Positions 39,728 to 49,076 are shown, counted from the first letter of the stretch. The stretch: 64,000 nucleotides of DNA from Ruminococcus sp. (GCA_017410265.1 JAFQRC010000001.1:1-64000); one strand, 5' to 3'. The notes: generated by a model not told the origin, from the letters alone. Translations and numbers: made by a program.

Positions 39728-40456
39728 ATGTCTTATGAAATTGTTCCATCAATACAAACTGCTTTAGAAATTTGTAGCGAAAAGAAGAAGGATAATTTTG
39801 ATCGAGTTATGGAAGTTGGACATTTGCTTTTAGATGGAACTGTAGGTGGAGTTTTTAGTGGAATTAATTCTTTATTTCAGACGTATGCTTTAATACAAGG
39901 AAGACGTGATGCTAGAAAAATTGTTGAGTATACTACTAGTTTAGAAGAAGCTAGATTTAAAACATTGGTGGAAATGAAGAGATTAGATGTTGAGGCTCAG
40001 CGTGATTGGTATAAATATGATTTGCAAAAAAGCACATTAACTCTGTATGTTGATAAGGAATACCAAAAAACTATAGATCAAATCTCACGTTCAGCGCAAT
40101 CTGTATCAAAAGCAATAGAGGTTGAAAGGTGTAAAGCAATTAGAGAGATAGATAAATACACCTTATCTGTTACAAAAGGGATGGATCGTAGGTATAGAGA
40201 AATTCTTAGACAAGAAGAAGCTATTTGTGCTGTTTATAGAAACGTTATTAATGATTTATCAAAACAAAATATTCACAAGCATGAAATTGCTTGTGAAATT
40301 GGGTTGAGAGCCATAGAGAATGCGCACAAATTGAGTGATGCTAAGTTTAAAATAATATGCGATGTCATACTAGAAATGACAAAGCCAGATTATGTAACTT
40401 TTGATGAGTTTGTCAAATTACATAACAGAATTAAAAGAAAGAGTCTCGTAGGGTAA
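39728..40456 (+). CDS. Coiled-coil protein of unknown function, first gene of a two-gene module
   Basis: 242 residues, no recognised family. A short hydrophobic or amphipathic segment (about 28-57; HLLLDGTVGGVFSGINSLFQ) is followed by a long, highly charged helical region (about 60-220) likely to form a coiled coil. AAGGAG precedes the ATG. The gene is 5 bp upstream of another protein with an N-terminal membrane helix and a helical body, so the two probably act together at the membrane. Low G+C and place inside an island between core genes suggest an acquired cassette. I do not assign a function. Confidence 0.75.
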   Translation: MSYEIVPSIQTALEICSEKKKDNFDRVMEVGHLLLDGTVGGVFSGINSLFQTYALIQGRRDARKIVEYTTSLEEARFKTLVEMKRLDVEAQRDWYKYDLQKSTLTLYVDKEYQKTIDQISRSAQSVSKAIEVERCKAIREIDKYTLSVTKGMDRRYREILRQEEAICAVYRNVINDLSKQNIHKHEIACEIGLRAIENAHKLSDAKFKIICDVILEMTKPDYVTFDEFVKLHNRIKRKSLVG

Positions 40457-40461
40457 CAATT

Positions 40462-41223
40462 ATGACTTTTACAGAATTATTTAAAACATATGGCGTTCTT
40501 TTTGTGTTTGCAATAATAGTTTTAATAATTATAATATGTATTATTTGTTTTAAAAGGAATAAGAGAATACACAAAAGCAATGTGTATTTTACTAGTTTTG
40601 GAGGACAGGCTTATCAAGACAGTATACTGAATTCGTTACCTCACGAGGATAGGTTGGATTATACTCATTTATATAATAAAATAGATAGAATTCAAAATAT
40701 AGTTAATGATAACCAAATAGTATTAGGAAAACAGAAGAGTGAGGCAATAGATTCTCTGCAGACAAAAGTTTTAGATTCCCAAATATACATAGATAATTAT
40801 TGGAGAAGACTCAAGCAAAGAAAAGATTTTTATCATTGTATTGGATTACATTATGCATCTTTTACTCTAGCTAATAAAATTAAAAGGGAACAAGAGTGTA
40901 TACGTGCTACTTTTGTAACCCTGAAAAGAGAGTGTTATGATTTAAGTATAAAAATCGATGAATTAAGCAGAGAAATAAAGGTAGCACAGGGAAAACGAAG
41001 ATATGAACTAATGCAAGAACATAAAAGATTATGTGTTCAACACCAACGTGCTTCAAAATTAAAAGGAATATTTGGTAGTAGAAATACTCAGTTCTTGAAT
41101 ATGGTAAAAGCCCAGAATAAAAAGACAGGTAATTATAGAGATTACATAATCAAAAATTTTGGAATAAAAGGTAAAAACTGGGGCGAAAAATTAAGAAAGA
41201 GAAAATTAGATCAAATAAAGTAG
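40462..41223 (+). CDS. Membrane-anchored helical protein, second gene of the module
   Basis: 253 residues, no recognised family. One N-terminal transmembrane helix (about 12-32, very rich in Ile) precedes a basic segment and a cytoplasmic helical body (about 45-215) with a Lys/Arg-rich end (LRKRKLDQIK). The gene starts 5 bp after the previous stop, so it is translated from one transcript with it. The single N-terminal anchor plus coiled coil is a layout often seen in membrane-recruited effectors or structural partners, but nothing in the sequence shows an activity. A hairpin at 41331 follows. Confidence 0.75.
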   Translation: MTFTELFKTYGVLFVFAIIVLIIIICIICFKRNKRIHKSNVYFTSFGGQAYQDSILNSLPHEDRLDYTHLYNKIDRIQNIVNDNQIVLGKQKSEAIDSLQTKVLDSQIYIDNYWRRLKQRKDFYHCIGLHYASFTLANKIKREQECIRATFVTLKRECYDLSIKIDELSREIKVAQGKRRYELMQEHKRLCVQHQRASKLKGIFGSRNTQFLNMVKAQNKKTGNYRDYIIKNFGIKGKNWGEKLRKRKLDQIK

Positions 41224-41330
41224 TTTTGTACTATGAGTAGTTGTACTGAGCGTTATGCAGGCTATAATCTTTATATTAAGCGGTAAAGAAGCATTATTGA
41301 TTGAAGTTTTTATATGGTGAAAAGGAGAAA

Positions 41331-41367
41331 ACGGGCATATTACCGTAAAAAGTAATATGTCTGTTTT
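41331..41367 (+). terminator. Terminator after the two-gene module; copy 2 of the repeated hairpin
   Basis: ACGGGCATATTA (41331-41342), loop of 10, TAATATGTCTGT (41353-41364), TTTTT. The same GCATATTA/TAATATG core as copies 1 and 3, with compensating wobble pairs. The 389-bp gap 41224-41612 holds this hairpin, a possible TGTTATAGT promoter (41530-41538) and no gene. Confidence 0.75.
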
Positions 41368-41612
41368 TGGTGTTTTTCTATCACTTTTATCCAATCAACT
41401 TATAATCGAATGGTTAAAGCATTGTTTGGCTGTTCGCATTAATAGTTACCAAAGTTGTTGTATATGTATGTGAACTATGATACAATCCAATTTATCAAAG
41501 TGTTGGTTATGCTATTATTAATATCGTTTTGTTATAGTAAAGACTCTTGTAGATAATTATCAGGTTATTTTAAATTACAATAGTATATCTTGTTTGTTAT
41601 TTGGGTGATATT

Positions 41613-44600
41613 ATGAGTGTTACAAAATATTTTAGAAATGCAGTTGCAGCACATATGTGTCCATGTGTTAATTTCAAAGATGAAAAGTTTATTAAAATTG
41701 GATTTGAACAGATAGAAACTGGAAAGCTATTACAAAATGATACAGATTATCTGTTTAACGAAAATATGATTGATAAACAAAAAGAAAGCGTTAGTATTTT
41801 AATTTCGCTAAAAACATTAGCAACTGATATTAATAATTCTGTAAAAAATTCTACATCATCAGAAGAACTTACAGGTGTGTTTTTCATGCCCGCATTGCTT
41901 AACAGAGATGGTACATTGTATCCATGTAAAGAAAAAAAGCCGTGGTTTGCAAGAGAGTATTTATACCCAATGATAGATGAAGAAATTTGTATTGGATACG
42001 AAAAAGATCTCGACAATTATATAAGTTCAAGTGTTGCAGAATATCAAAAAATAGAATCGTGGAACGACAGCTTAGATTACACTTCTTTGATGTTTGAGGC
42101 TGTAACAAAATGCAAATTAACATCAGACACAATAGGAATAGACAAAAATATAGCCACTGAAAACTGTTGTTATTTGTTTTTTGATAATACTGTTATTGCT
42201 TCACACAATATATTGAAACTGTATGACAATATTATTAATAATCCTCCCACCTCAATACCTTTATATGAGAGATTTATATCGTCTTCGCTTACACCACAAA
42301 AAGCTACATCAAAAAACACAGTACATAATATGAAACAGCACAGCGGACAAATGGGTGGCGAATATCCTTTATCACCCTCTCAAAGACGCTGTATAAACCA
42401 ACTTAACAATATGGAAAGCAGCGAAATATTGGCTGTAAGCGGTCCTCCGGGAACTGGAAAAACCACTTTACTACAATCAGCTGTTGCTGATCTATTAACT
42501 AAACATGCCATAAAAGCTATTGACCCACCAATTATCGTTGCCTCATCAACAAATAATCAAGCTGTTACAAATATAATTGATTCTTTTGGTGCTATTAAGT
42601 CACTTGGTATTGGAAACATAGAAAAAAGATGGATAACGGTTACTGAAAGCTTTGCTACCTATTTCCCTTCTTCATCAAAAATATCAAATGCTAAATCAAA
42701 AAAATATCAAATTAATGAAGAACTTATTATTAAGTTGAACTCTGGTGACGAAAAAGACAAATCAGAAAAATGCATGCTTAAAGAGTCTTCTAAATATTTT
42801 TCTGACTCAGTTAACAGCATAAGTGTTTGCAAATCTAAAATACATAATCGTCTTTTAGAAATTAACGACCTTAAGAACGCCCTAATCAGTAACTTCGATA
42901 ATTTGTTGCAAAAAACAAACGGGCAACCCGTTCAAAATTATTTAGAAAATTTACAACAAAAGATTAAAGATATTGACTCTAAGATATCTAATACACAAAA
43001 TATAATTCAGACAAAAAACGAACAAACAGAGAAATATCAAAATAGAATAGCAGAGTGGAAAACAAAATATAAACAACTTCCAATTTATGTAAGACTGTTT
43101 TCTTTTATTACTATCTTCAAAAAACAGATTATTGCTTGGATTAAAAACAACAAAAATGAGTATGAATTATTAAATTTGTATTCAACTAATACTATTAAGG
43201 GTATCACTAACCATTATAAAGGTCTTATAGAATCAACTGAAAACGAGATATATAATCTTAGAAGCAATATAGCCCATTTTAATAAGGAAAAAGAAAGGCT
43301 TGATTGCGAATACAAAGCAATTGACAACGAATTGTCGTTAGTTACCGAAACGGCAATCAAACTAAAAAGCAAGACAAAGCCGTCAACATCCGATAACATA
43401 GATACAATAAAAGAAATAATCTCAAAATATGCTATCTATGATTTAAATGAAAAGATAGACACATCTGTTCGGTATATCGAATTTTGGCTTGCCGTTCATT
43501 ATTATGAATGTATTTGGTTAGAAACAAAAAATCTTACAGACAAACAGCTTTCTACAAATATTAAAGATATACAGATTCACAAATTAAGAGATTTCTCTCT
43601 GATAACACCTTGTATGGTTATGACTTTTTATATGTTACCAAAAACTTTTGAAATATGGAAGCAAAATGAAAAGGTTGCTGATTATCTATATAATCATATA
43701 GATTTGCTTATCGTAGATGAAGCTGGTCAAACGTCCCCTGAGATTGCAGCACCTTCCTTTGCATTAGCAAAGCGAGCTATAGTAGTAGGTGATGAACAGC
43801 AAATACCTCCCGTATGGGGAACACACCGTGCATTAGATCTCACTCTAGCGATACATAACGGGGTTATTAACAACGAAAATGATTTTAACATCTTAATTGA
43901 ATCTGGCTTAAACACATCTCAATCAAGTGTAATGAAAGTTGCTATACATTCATGTCCATACGGTGCAAATAACGACAGAGGAATGTTTTTAAGTGAACAT
44001 AGACGTTGTTATGATGAAATAATTAGTTATTGCAACGAATTGGTATACAAAGGGAAGTTAGAGCCGTTGCGAGGTAAAGGAGGAAAGGATAAATGTCGAG
44101 TTTTACCAATAGATAAATATCCAGTAATGGGATATTTCGATATTCCTACCGATTCCACTTTAACTGTGGGTACAAGTCGTGTTAACTATAAAGAAGCGGA
44201 AACAATTGCTTTATGGATAGCTGAACATTTCACAGAAATTAATAATTACTATAAGTCTATTGATGCAAGTGTATCTACAAAAAGTATTCTTGCAATAATT
44301 ACTCCGTTCCGTGCCCAAGCTGTTTTAATTAGAGAGGAGCTTGAGAAGAAAGCGAAAGGAATCTGTAAATATATAGATGTAGGTACCGTTCATACTTTTC
44401 AGGGCGGAGAAAGAAAAGTTATTATATTTTCAACTACATATAGTAAAAACGATTCTTGTCATTTTATTAATAGCAATAAAAATCTAATGAATGTAGCAGT
44501 CTCTCGAGCTAAGGATGCTTTTTGGGTATTTGGTAGTTATGATTGTCTAAAAAAGGCACCAGAACGTTCGGCAAGTGGGCTTTTGGCTAAGTATATTAAT

Positions 44601-44618
44601 TATAGAATTATAAAATAA
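41613..44618 (+). CDS. Large SF1 (Upf1/Dna2-like) helicase with coiled-coil insertion
   Basis: 1001 residues from ATG 41613. An unassigned N-terminal domain (1 to about 255), then the helicase core: Walker A GPPGTGKT (277-284), a charged coiled-coil insertion (roughly 345-610), Walker B LLIVDEAGQTSPE (about 697-709) with GDEQQIPP, then EHRRCYDEI, DVGTVHTFQGGERKVIIFST (motif V region) and MNVAVSRAKDAFWVFG (motif VI). Such helicases occur in bacterial conflict and defence islands, often with nuclease partners; no nuclease motif is evident. It stands alone between two copies of the repeated terminator. Translocase activity is expected; a defence role is inferred from context. Confidence 0.85.
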   Translation: MSVTKYFRNAVAAHMCPCVNFKDEKFIKIGFEQIETGKLLQNDTDYLFNENMIDKQKESVSILISLKTLATDINNSVKNSTSSEELTGVFFMPALLNRDGTLYPCKEKKPWFAREYLYPMIDEEICIGYEKDLDNYISSSVAEYQKIESWNDSLDYTSLMFEAVTKCKLTSDTIGIDKNIATENCCYLFFDNTVIASHNILKLYDNIINNPPTSIPLYERFISSSLTPQKATSKNTVHNMKQHSGQMGGEYPLSPSQRRCINQLNNMESSEILAVSGPPGTGKTTLLQSAVADLLTKHAIKAIDPPIIVASSTNNQAVTNIIDSFGAIKSLGIGNIEKRWITVTESFATYFPSSSKISNAKSKKYQINEELIIKLNSGDEKDKSEKCMLKESSKYFSDSVNSISVCKSKIHNRLLEINDLKNALISNFDNLLQKTNGQPVQNYLENLQQKIKDIDSKISNTQNIIQTKNEQTEKYQNRIAEWKTKYKQLPIYVRLFSFITIFKKQIIAWIKNNKNEYELLNLYSTNTIKGITNHYKGLIESTENEIYNLRSNIAHFNKEKERLDCEYKAIDNELSLVTETAIKLKSKTKPSTSDNIDTIKEIISKYAIYDLNEKIDTSVRYIEFWLAVHYYECIWLETKNLTDKQLSTNIKDIQIHKLRDFSLITPCMVMTFYMLPKTFEIWKQNEKVADYLYNHIDLLIVDEAGQTSPEIAAPSFALAKRAIVVGDEQQIPPVWGTHRALDLTLAIHNGVINNENDFNILIESGLNTSQSSVMKVAIHSCPYGANNDRGMFLSEHRRCYDEIISYCNELVYKGKLEPLRGKGGKDKCRVLPIDKYPVMGYFDIPTDSTLTVGTSRVNYKEAETIALWIAEHFTEINNYYKSIDASVSTKSILAIITPFRAQAVLIREELEKKAKGICKYIDVGTVHTFQGGERKVIIFSTTYSKNDSCHFINSNKNLMNVAVSRAKDAFWVFGSYDCLKKAPERSASGLLAKYINYRIIK

Positions 44619-44690
44619 CATAGATGCCAATATTATTAAAAATTGATTTCAGTATTAATATGATTTTTGTAATATTTGGTTGTAATAGTA

Positions 44691-44731
44691 AAGCAGGCAT
44701 ATTACTGTGAAAGGTAATACGCCTGCTTTTA
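44691..44731. terminator. Bidirectional terminator; copy 3 of the repeated hairpin
   Basis: AAGCAGGCATATTA (44691-44704), loop CTGTGAAAGG, TAATACGCCTGCTT (44715-44728). It is almost the same as copy 1 (37972), including most of the loop. It lies between the helicase and the convergent TPR gene. Confidence 0.88.
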
Positions 44732-45643
44732 ATATATTTCTGTTTTGTCGGTTAGTATAGTTTGTATCCAGTCATCAAAATCAGCATCTGAACAATTAAT
44801 TTCAAAAAAGGCTAAACGTGCGTTGCGTTTTGCATTTATATATATTTGACTATTTTCTCCGAAGTATTGATACTTTATTATTATAGCTTTCTTATACCAT
44901 ATAAGAGCATTTTGGGGGTCATGGGTTTCATAATATAGCAGTCCAAGATTATTGTATGAAGTAGCTGTATCTGGATGATTAGTGCCTATTGTTTGTTCAC
45001 ATATTCTAATGTCCTTTTTTTGCCAATATATAGCTTGTGTATATAATTGTTGTCTAGCAAATACTTCCGCAAGGTTATTGTAAATGGCAGCTACATCAGG
45101 GTGGACTTCTCCATAGTGCATACGAAAAATATATAGTGCTTTTTTGTAATAATCATATGCTTTTCTAAAGTTGTTATTTTTCATATAGATTATGCCTGTG
45201 TTGTTGTATGCATAGGCAGTATTTATTGATTCTCTACCAAATACAGCTTCACAAATATCTAAATCTTTAAGATACCATTTCAAAGATAAATCATATTCTA
45301 ATAATCCATCATATGCCCATGCTATATTATAGTACAACGTTGCTCTATACAAACTATATTTTCCGATAGAATTCTGTTGTAGAGATAATGCTTTTTGAAA
45401 GTAAGTTAAACTTGAAAGATAATCACCATCATACCTATAACCATAACCAAGTGTATTACATATTAGTATTAAGTTATCATAAGGGGTCATATTATGTATA
45501 TTTTGAGTGTATGCGTAATTAACTATTGCGGTGGCATGCGTAGAAAGAACTCTGAAGTTTGTCATTGAGGCTTTATCACCCCAATTATAGTTTAATGTTT
45601 CTCCCATAATATCTATGCACAGATTTAGCCAAGTGTTTTTCAT
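44729..45643 (-). CDS. TPR-repeat protein, third gene of the NB-ARC operon
   Basis: 304 residues made mostly of tetratricopeptide repeats of the kinesin-light-chain type, about 42 residues each, seen as repeated NNTGIIYMKNNNFRKAYDYY, YNNLAEVFARQQLYTQAIYW and YNNLGLLYYETHDPQNALIW. A helical cap leads in (1-80) and a short acidic end follows. It starts one base after the stop of the previous TPR gene, so both are coupled. In many STAND proteins such repeats form the sensor arm joined to the ATPase; here they are separate polypeptides. The stop codon overlaps the terminator at 44691-44731. Confidence 0.82.
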   Translation of the reverse strand: MKNTWLNLCIDIMGETLNYNWGDKASMTNFRVLSTHATAIVNYAYTQNIHNMTPYDNLILICNTLGYGYRYDGDYLSSLTYFQKALSLQQNSIGKYSLYRATLYYNIAWAYDGLLEYDLSLKWYLKDLDICEAVFGRESINTAYAYNNTGIIYMKNNNFRKAYDYYKKALYIFRMHYGEVHPDVAAIYNNLAEVFARQQLYTQAIYWQKKDIRICEQTIGTNHPDTATSYNNLGLLYYETHDPQNALIWYKKAIIIKYQYFGENSQIYINAKRNARLAFFEINCSDADFDDWIQTILTDKTEIY

Positions 45644-45644
45644 T

Positions 45645-46844
45645 TTATTTCTCTTTGTCTGGTGACTTTTTAAAACATGGTTGTGCTAGATTTTCAACCA
45701 TATCATTTGTGTTTTCTTTTAGCCATGTTTGAAAATTAGTTTTTTTATTGATTTTCAAATAGATTATTTTAAGTTGATTTGCGGTACGCAAAAAATCTTC
45801 ATGATCTTTATCGACAGTTAAAGAATAAATTTTATATGCCGAAAATAAATAGGGTAATGAGCTATCTATATCGTTATCTTCAATATATAGTTTTCCTATA
45901 TTTAGGAGAGTTAGTGCTATTTCTGGGTGGTACAAGCCATGTACCTGTTTCCCAAATTCAAGGGATTGAGCATAATATTCTTTTGCTTCTTTTTTTCTGC
46001 CCATATCTGCTAATATTGATGCATAATTATTGCATGCCAAGGATGTACTGGAATGTATATTTCCATAAGTTGATTTATAGATTCTAAGTGACTTACCAGT
46101 GTATTTTTTAGCTTTATTTAGCTCTTTCATTCTCCAATATGTACTACCAAGGTTCATTAATGTAATTGCAGTATTAGGATTATTCAAACCAACATTTCTA
46201 AATTTTATTAATAAAGCCTTATATAAGTGTTTTAGGGCTCTATTGTATTCTCCTCTCTTAATATAAACTTCTCCTATATTATTGTGATCTGCTGCTATAT
46301 CAATATTATCATGCTTATACAGTTTTCGTTCAATATATAGGCAACGTCTGTACCACTTTAATGGTTCTTTATAATTTCCTTTTTTTATAAGAGCTAAACC
46401 AAGATTATTATAAGCGATTGCTGTATCCTTATCTAATATTCCTTGTGTTTTTTGAAAAATATCAATGGCTTCATTGTGATATTCAATAGCATTTTCATAT
46501 TTAGCCGTTTTTGTATAAAGTAATCCTATATTATCAAGAGCAGTAGCTGTTTTGACATTTAGTCTCCCTAATTGTTGTGACCTCAGCTGAAGAGAACGAT
46601 TATAGTTTTCAAGAGAATGTTCATACATGGCACAATCGTCACAGTTTTCGCCTATTATTTCAAACATATCGCTGGCTTTAATTACTTCTTCTTTATTTCC
46701 CTTTAAAGAATAGTGATGTGCTACAGATACAGCGTGATCTAATATAGTGATGAATTGATTTACAGAATTGGAATTATCACAAATACTAGGTAGATAGTCT
46801 TCCATTGAATCGAATAAAATTGTTAACCAATCAACTGTACTCAC
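45645..46844 (-). CDS. TPR-repeat protein, second gene of the NB-ARC operon
   Basis: 399 residues. The start is taken as GTG 46844 because AGAAGG lies 8 bases upstream; a GTG at 46853 would overlap that site. Some seven or eight kinesin-light-chain-type TPRs cover most of the chain (TALDNIGLLYTKTAKYENAI, YNNLGLALIKKGNYKEPLKW, LMNLGSTYWRMKELNKAKKY and others). It starts about 13 bp after the NB-ARC stop and is followed one base later by another TPR gene. The repeats probably form a superhelix for ligand or protein sensing. The short C-terminus is basic and Pro-rich (SPDKEK). Confidence 0.85.
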   Translation of the reverse strand: MSTVDWLTILFDSMEDYLPSICDNSNSVNQFITILDHAVSVAHHYSLKGNKEEVIKASDMFEIIGENCDDCAMYEHSLENYNRSLQLRSQQLGRLNVKTATALDNIGLLYTKTAKYENAIEYHNEAIDIFQKTQGILDKDTAIAYNNLGLALIKKGNYKEPLKWYRRCLYIERKLYKHDNIDIAADHNNIGEVYIKRGEYNRALKHLYKALLIKFRNVGLNNPNTAITLMNLGSTYWRMKELNKAKKYTGKSLRIYKSTYGNIHSSTSLACNNYASILADMGRKKEAKEYYAQSLEFGKQVHGLYHPEIALTLLNIGKLYIEDNDIDSSLPYLFSAYKIYSLTVDKDHEDFLRTANQLKIIYLKINKKTNFQTWLKENTNDMVENLAQPCFKKSPDKEK

Positions 46845-46857
46845 TATAAACACCTTC

Positions 46858-48345
46858 TTAAAGCTTGTGACTATTGCGTACTACTTCTTGTACAAGTCTG
46901 TGTATATTTATGAATTCGGAAGTGCCACTAACTAACGAATACGTTCTTAGTGATGTGACAATGCGATTTGTGGTCAATATTTCTGATAAGTCTCGTTTTA
47001 GAGGCATTGGTAATTTATCTTTGGATTTGACAAAAAAACTGATAGGTATTCTATCTGGAGCCATATATGCACATAAATTCATTAATTGTTGCGAACTTTC
47101 GTCGAGGGCTTTAAACGAAATGAGCCATGTGTTTGTTACAATGTGCTCGTAATATTTGGGCGTAGCATAAGAATCTTGAAATGCTTCCACACCAGACTGC
47201 GCTAATAAAGATAAATATTTTTCTAATGAGCAACGTACTTCTCGTATATATGCAGCAGCCTGTTCTAGAGCTAGAGGTAATGAGCCTAAGCGACTAACTA
47301 ATTTAGAACAATTTTCCTCGAAATCTTCATAGTAGTAGTGTTCTAGTTTAAGTTGATTATCGTCAGAAAGTCTTCGTTTTAAAAAAGCAATTGCTTCCTT
47401 TTCACTAAATACATCTAGACTAAATGGCTTTCCGAATGATATACGTTTATTACGTGTGGTTAACAAAATATTACCTTTAATTGATTCAGGTAAATACCCA
47501 TTTATAGTATCAATGTTTTCTATATTGTCCAAAATTAACAACCAATTTTGGTTTTCGCCAAACCATTTATTTACCACTCTTTTTAAATCTTGTGTTGTAT
47601 ATTCTTTTGGGAGTGGTAACTTGAAACATTTAGCAAAATCTAAGAAGTAGTTATATGTGGATTCATCATTTTCGGCATTTACGAACCAGACGCAAGATGA
47701 GTATTTGTACATGTAACGATAAGCATATTCAATTGAAAGTTGCGTTTTCCCTATGCCACCTAATCCTGATATTGTTTGTGAAATACTTACAGAGTCGATC
47801 TTATCGTTAGTGAAAATTTCTTCAATTGTTTGCAGTTGATCGATTCTTCCACTAAAATATTCATTTTTTTGGGGAAGGTTGTTCTTTACATGATGAATAT
47901 ACTTTTTAGTATTTGGTTTATTAATAACATATAAAAATACAGATGATACAAATTTAGCGAGGTGGTTTTTGTTAGCCAACAGTAACAATTCCTCTTTTTT
48001 GATTTCAGAAATTGTTGTGTCACATAAAATATGTGTTCGCATATTTTCTAAAAAGTCTTCTATAAGGGATGGTATGAATAGATGAACTACATGGTCTGAA
48101 AAATACTTTTCTGCATTGCTAATAACTATTTCAGTAGCGGCTCCACGTTGAATCTCCTTTGTGATTTCACACTTACAGTTTAGTAGTTTGCTGCAGGTCC
48201 CCTTATTTAATTGAAAATATTCCCCATTTTTTTGTTTTATGTTTAGTGGTTTATAAACACAACCCAGTACATTATTTACAATACTTTCATCATTTTCTTT
48301 TGTTACTTTAATTAATTCATGTCCGAATACGGCAAATGATAACAT
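46858..48345 (-). CDS. NB-ARC (STAND) ATPase, first gene of a split sensor operon
   Basis: 495 residues. N-terminal 165 residues of unknown type, with several cysteines (CSKLLNCKC), then an NB-ARC domain: P-loop GLGGIGKTQ (194-202), Walker B LLILDN (269-274), the sensor segment ILLTTRNKR and GSLPLALEQAAAYIRE, the GLPL motif. A winged-helix region ends the chain and no repeats follow. In STAND proteins the repeats normally lie on the same chain; here two TPR proteins follow in the operon. NB-ARC proteins oligomerise on sensing and trigger death or antiviral effectors. AAAGGAG precedes the ATG. A defence role is inferred. Confidence 0.85.
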   Translation of the reverse strand: MLSFAVFGHELIKVTKENDESIVNNVLGCVYKPLNIKQKNGEYFQLNKGTCSKLLNCKCEITKEIQRGAATEIVISNAEKYFSDHVVHLFIPSLIEDFLENMRTHILCDTTISEIKKEELLLLANKNHLAKFVSSVFLYVINKPNTKKYIHHVKNNLPQKNEYFSGRIDQLQTIEEIFTNDKIDSVSISQTISGLGGIGKTQLSIEYAYRYMYKYSSCVWFVNAENDESTYNYFLDFAKCFKLPLPKEYTTQDLKRVVNKWFGENQNWLLILDNIENIDTINGYLPESIKGNILLTTRNKRISFGKPFSLDVFSEKEAIAFLKRRLSDDNQLKLEHYYYEDFEENCSKLVSRLGSLPLALEQAAAYIREVRCSLEKYLSLLAQSGVEAFQDSYATPKYYEHIVTNTWLISFKALDESSQQLMNLCAYMAPDRIPISFFVKSKDKLPMPLKRDLSEILTTNRIVTSLRTYSLVSGTSEFINIHRLVQEVVRNSHKL

Positions 48346-48362
48346 ATCAATAACTCCTTTGA

Positions 48363-48381
48363 TGCAACTTTTTGCAACTTT
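48363..48381. repeat. Tandem TGCAACTTT in the divergent control region
   Basis: TGCAACTTT occurs twice (48363-48371 and 48373-48381) just upstream of the NB-ARC gene, in the 143-bp gap shared with the holin-like gene. It may be an operator; a -10-like TATAAT follows near 48410 on the plus strand. Confidence 0.45.
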
Positions 48382-48488
48382 AAGTTAACTACAAAAAGTA
48401 ATATATCAATTATAATAATGTTGTAATAGACAGAAAGACAATCTGTTTATTTAGAGCGCTCAATATTAAAGAAAGGATGTAAATAATT

Positions 48489-48884
48489 ATGTCAATAAAT
48501 GTAATAAACGAAAAAATTGTTGCTTTTATCGAATGGTTTATTGGTGGAGTCGATAATGCTTTGTTAGCTTTAATATTGATTGTTGGTATCAATTGTATTA
48601 TGGGGTTATTATCATGTGTGAAAAAAAGAAAATTCTCGTTTTCAACTATACTCAAACAGTTGTCAATACTGTTAGTAGTAGGGATAGCAAACTTATTAGA
48701 TGTACAACTGAAAAGTGGGTCACTACTTCGTTCGTTATCATTATCGTTTTACTTAATTAATGAGAGCCTATGCTTTTTTCAATACCTATCGGATATTGGA
48801 GTGTACATACCAGATAGACTATTGAATATAATATCTCAATTCACGAAACTTGATACCAACGACTCTAATACAAAACAAGACTGA
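48489..48884 (+). CDS. Phage/toxin-secretion holin-family protein
   Basis: 131 residues with three to four membrane segments (about 22-42, 54-70, 80-100) separated by KKRKFSFSTILKQL, the layout of the Clostridia holin family that includes TcdE (phage_holin_4). The region SFYLINESLCFFQYLSDIGV and PDRLLNIISQ is typical of the family. Holins form pores that release lysins or toxins. There is no endolysin here. AAAGGATG precedes the ATG. It is divergent from the NB-ARC operon, so it may be that module's pore-forming effector, or simply a phage remnant. The family is supported, the role is inference. Confidence 0.75.
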   Translation: MSINVINEKIVAFIEWFIGGVDNALLALILIVGINCIMGLLSCVKKRKFSFSTILKQLSILLVVGIANLLDVQLKSGSLLRSLSLSFYLINESLCFFQYLSDIGVYIPDRLLNIISQFTKLDTNDSNTKQD

Positions 48885-49041
48885 GGTTTATCATAGATAT
48901 TTAATAACAATTAAGTTTAAATAATTATTATTAGTTTCATTATAAATATAATCATCAGTACAATCAAGCTAAATAATAAATATTATTATAAAATTAAAGC
49001 ATATATTGTTATAAGAATTAATATCAAATTGGATACACAAG

Positions 49042-49076
49042 AAACGCTTGTTCCTTTAATGGAGCAAGTGTTTTTT
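49042..49076 (+). terminator. Terminator-like hairpin in the gap before the parA leader
   Basis: AAACGCTTGTTCC (49042-49054), loop TTTAAT, GGAGCAAGTGTTT (49061-49073) with two wobble pairs, then TTTTAG. The 670-bp gap 48885-49554 contains this hairpin, the structured leader below and AT-rich sequence, with no gene. Confidence 0.6.

Noticed and set aside
48489..48884. Lysis gene of the phage-derived cluster
   Set aside because: It is over 20 kb away, separated by core chromosome genes, and much more AT-rich.
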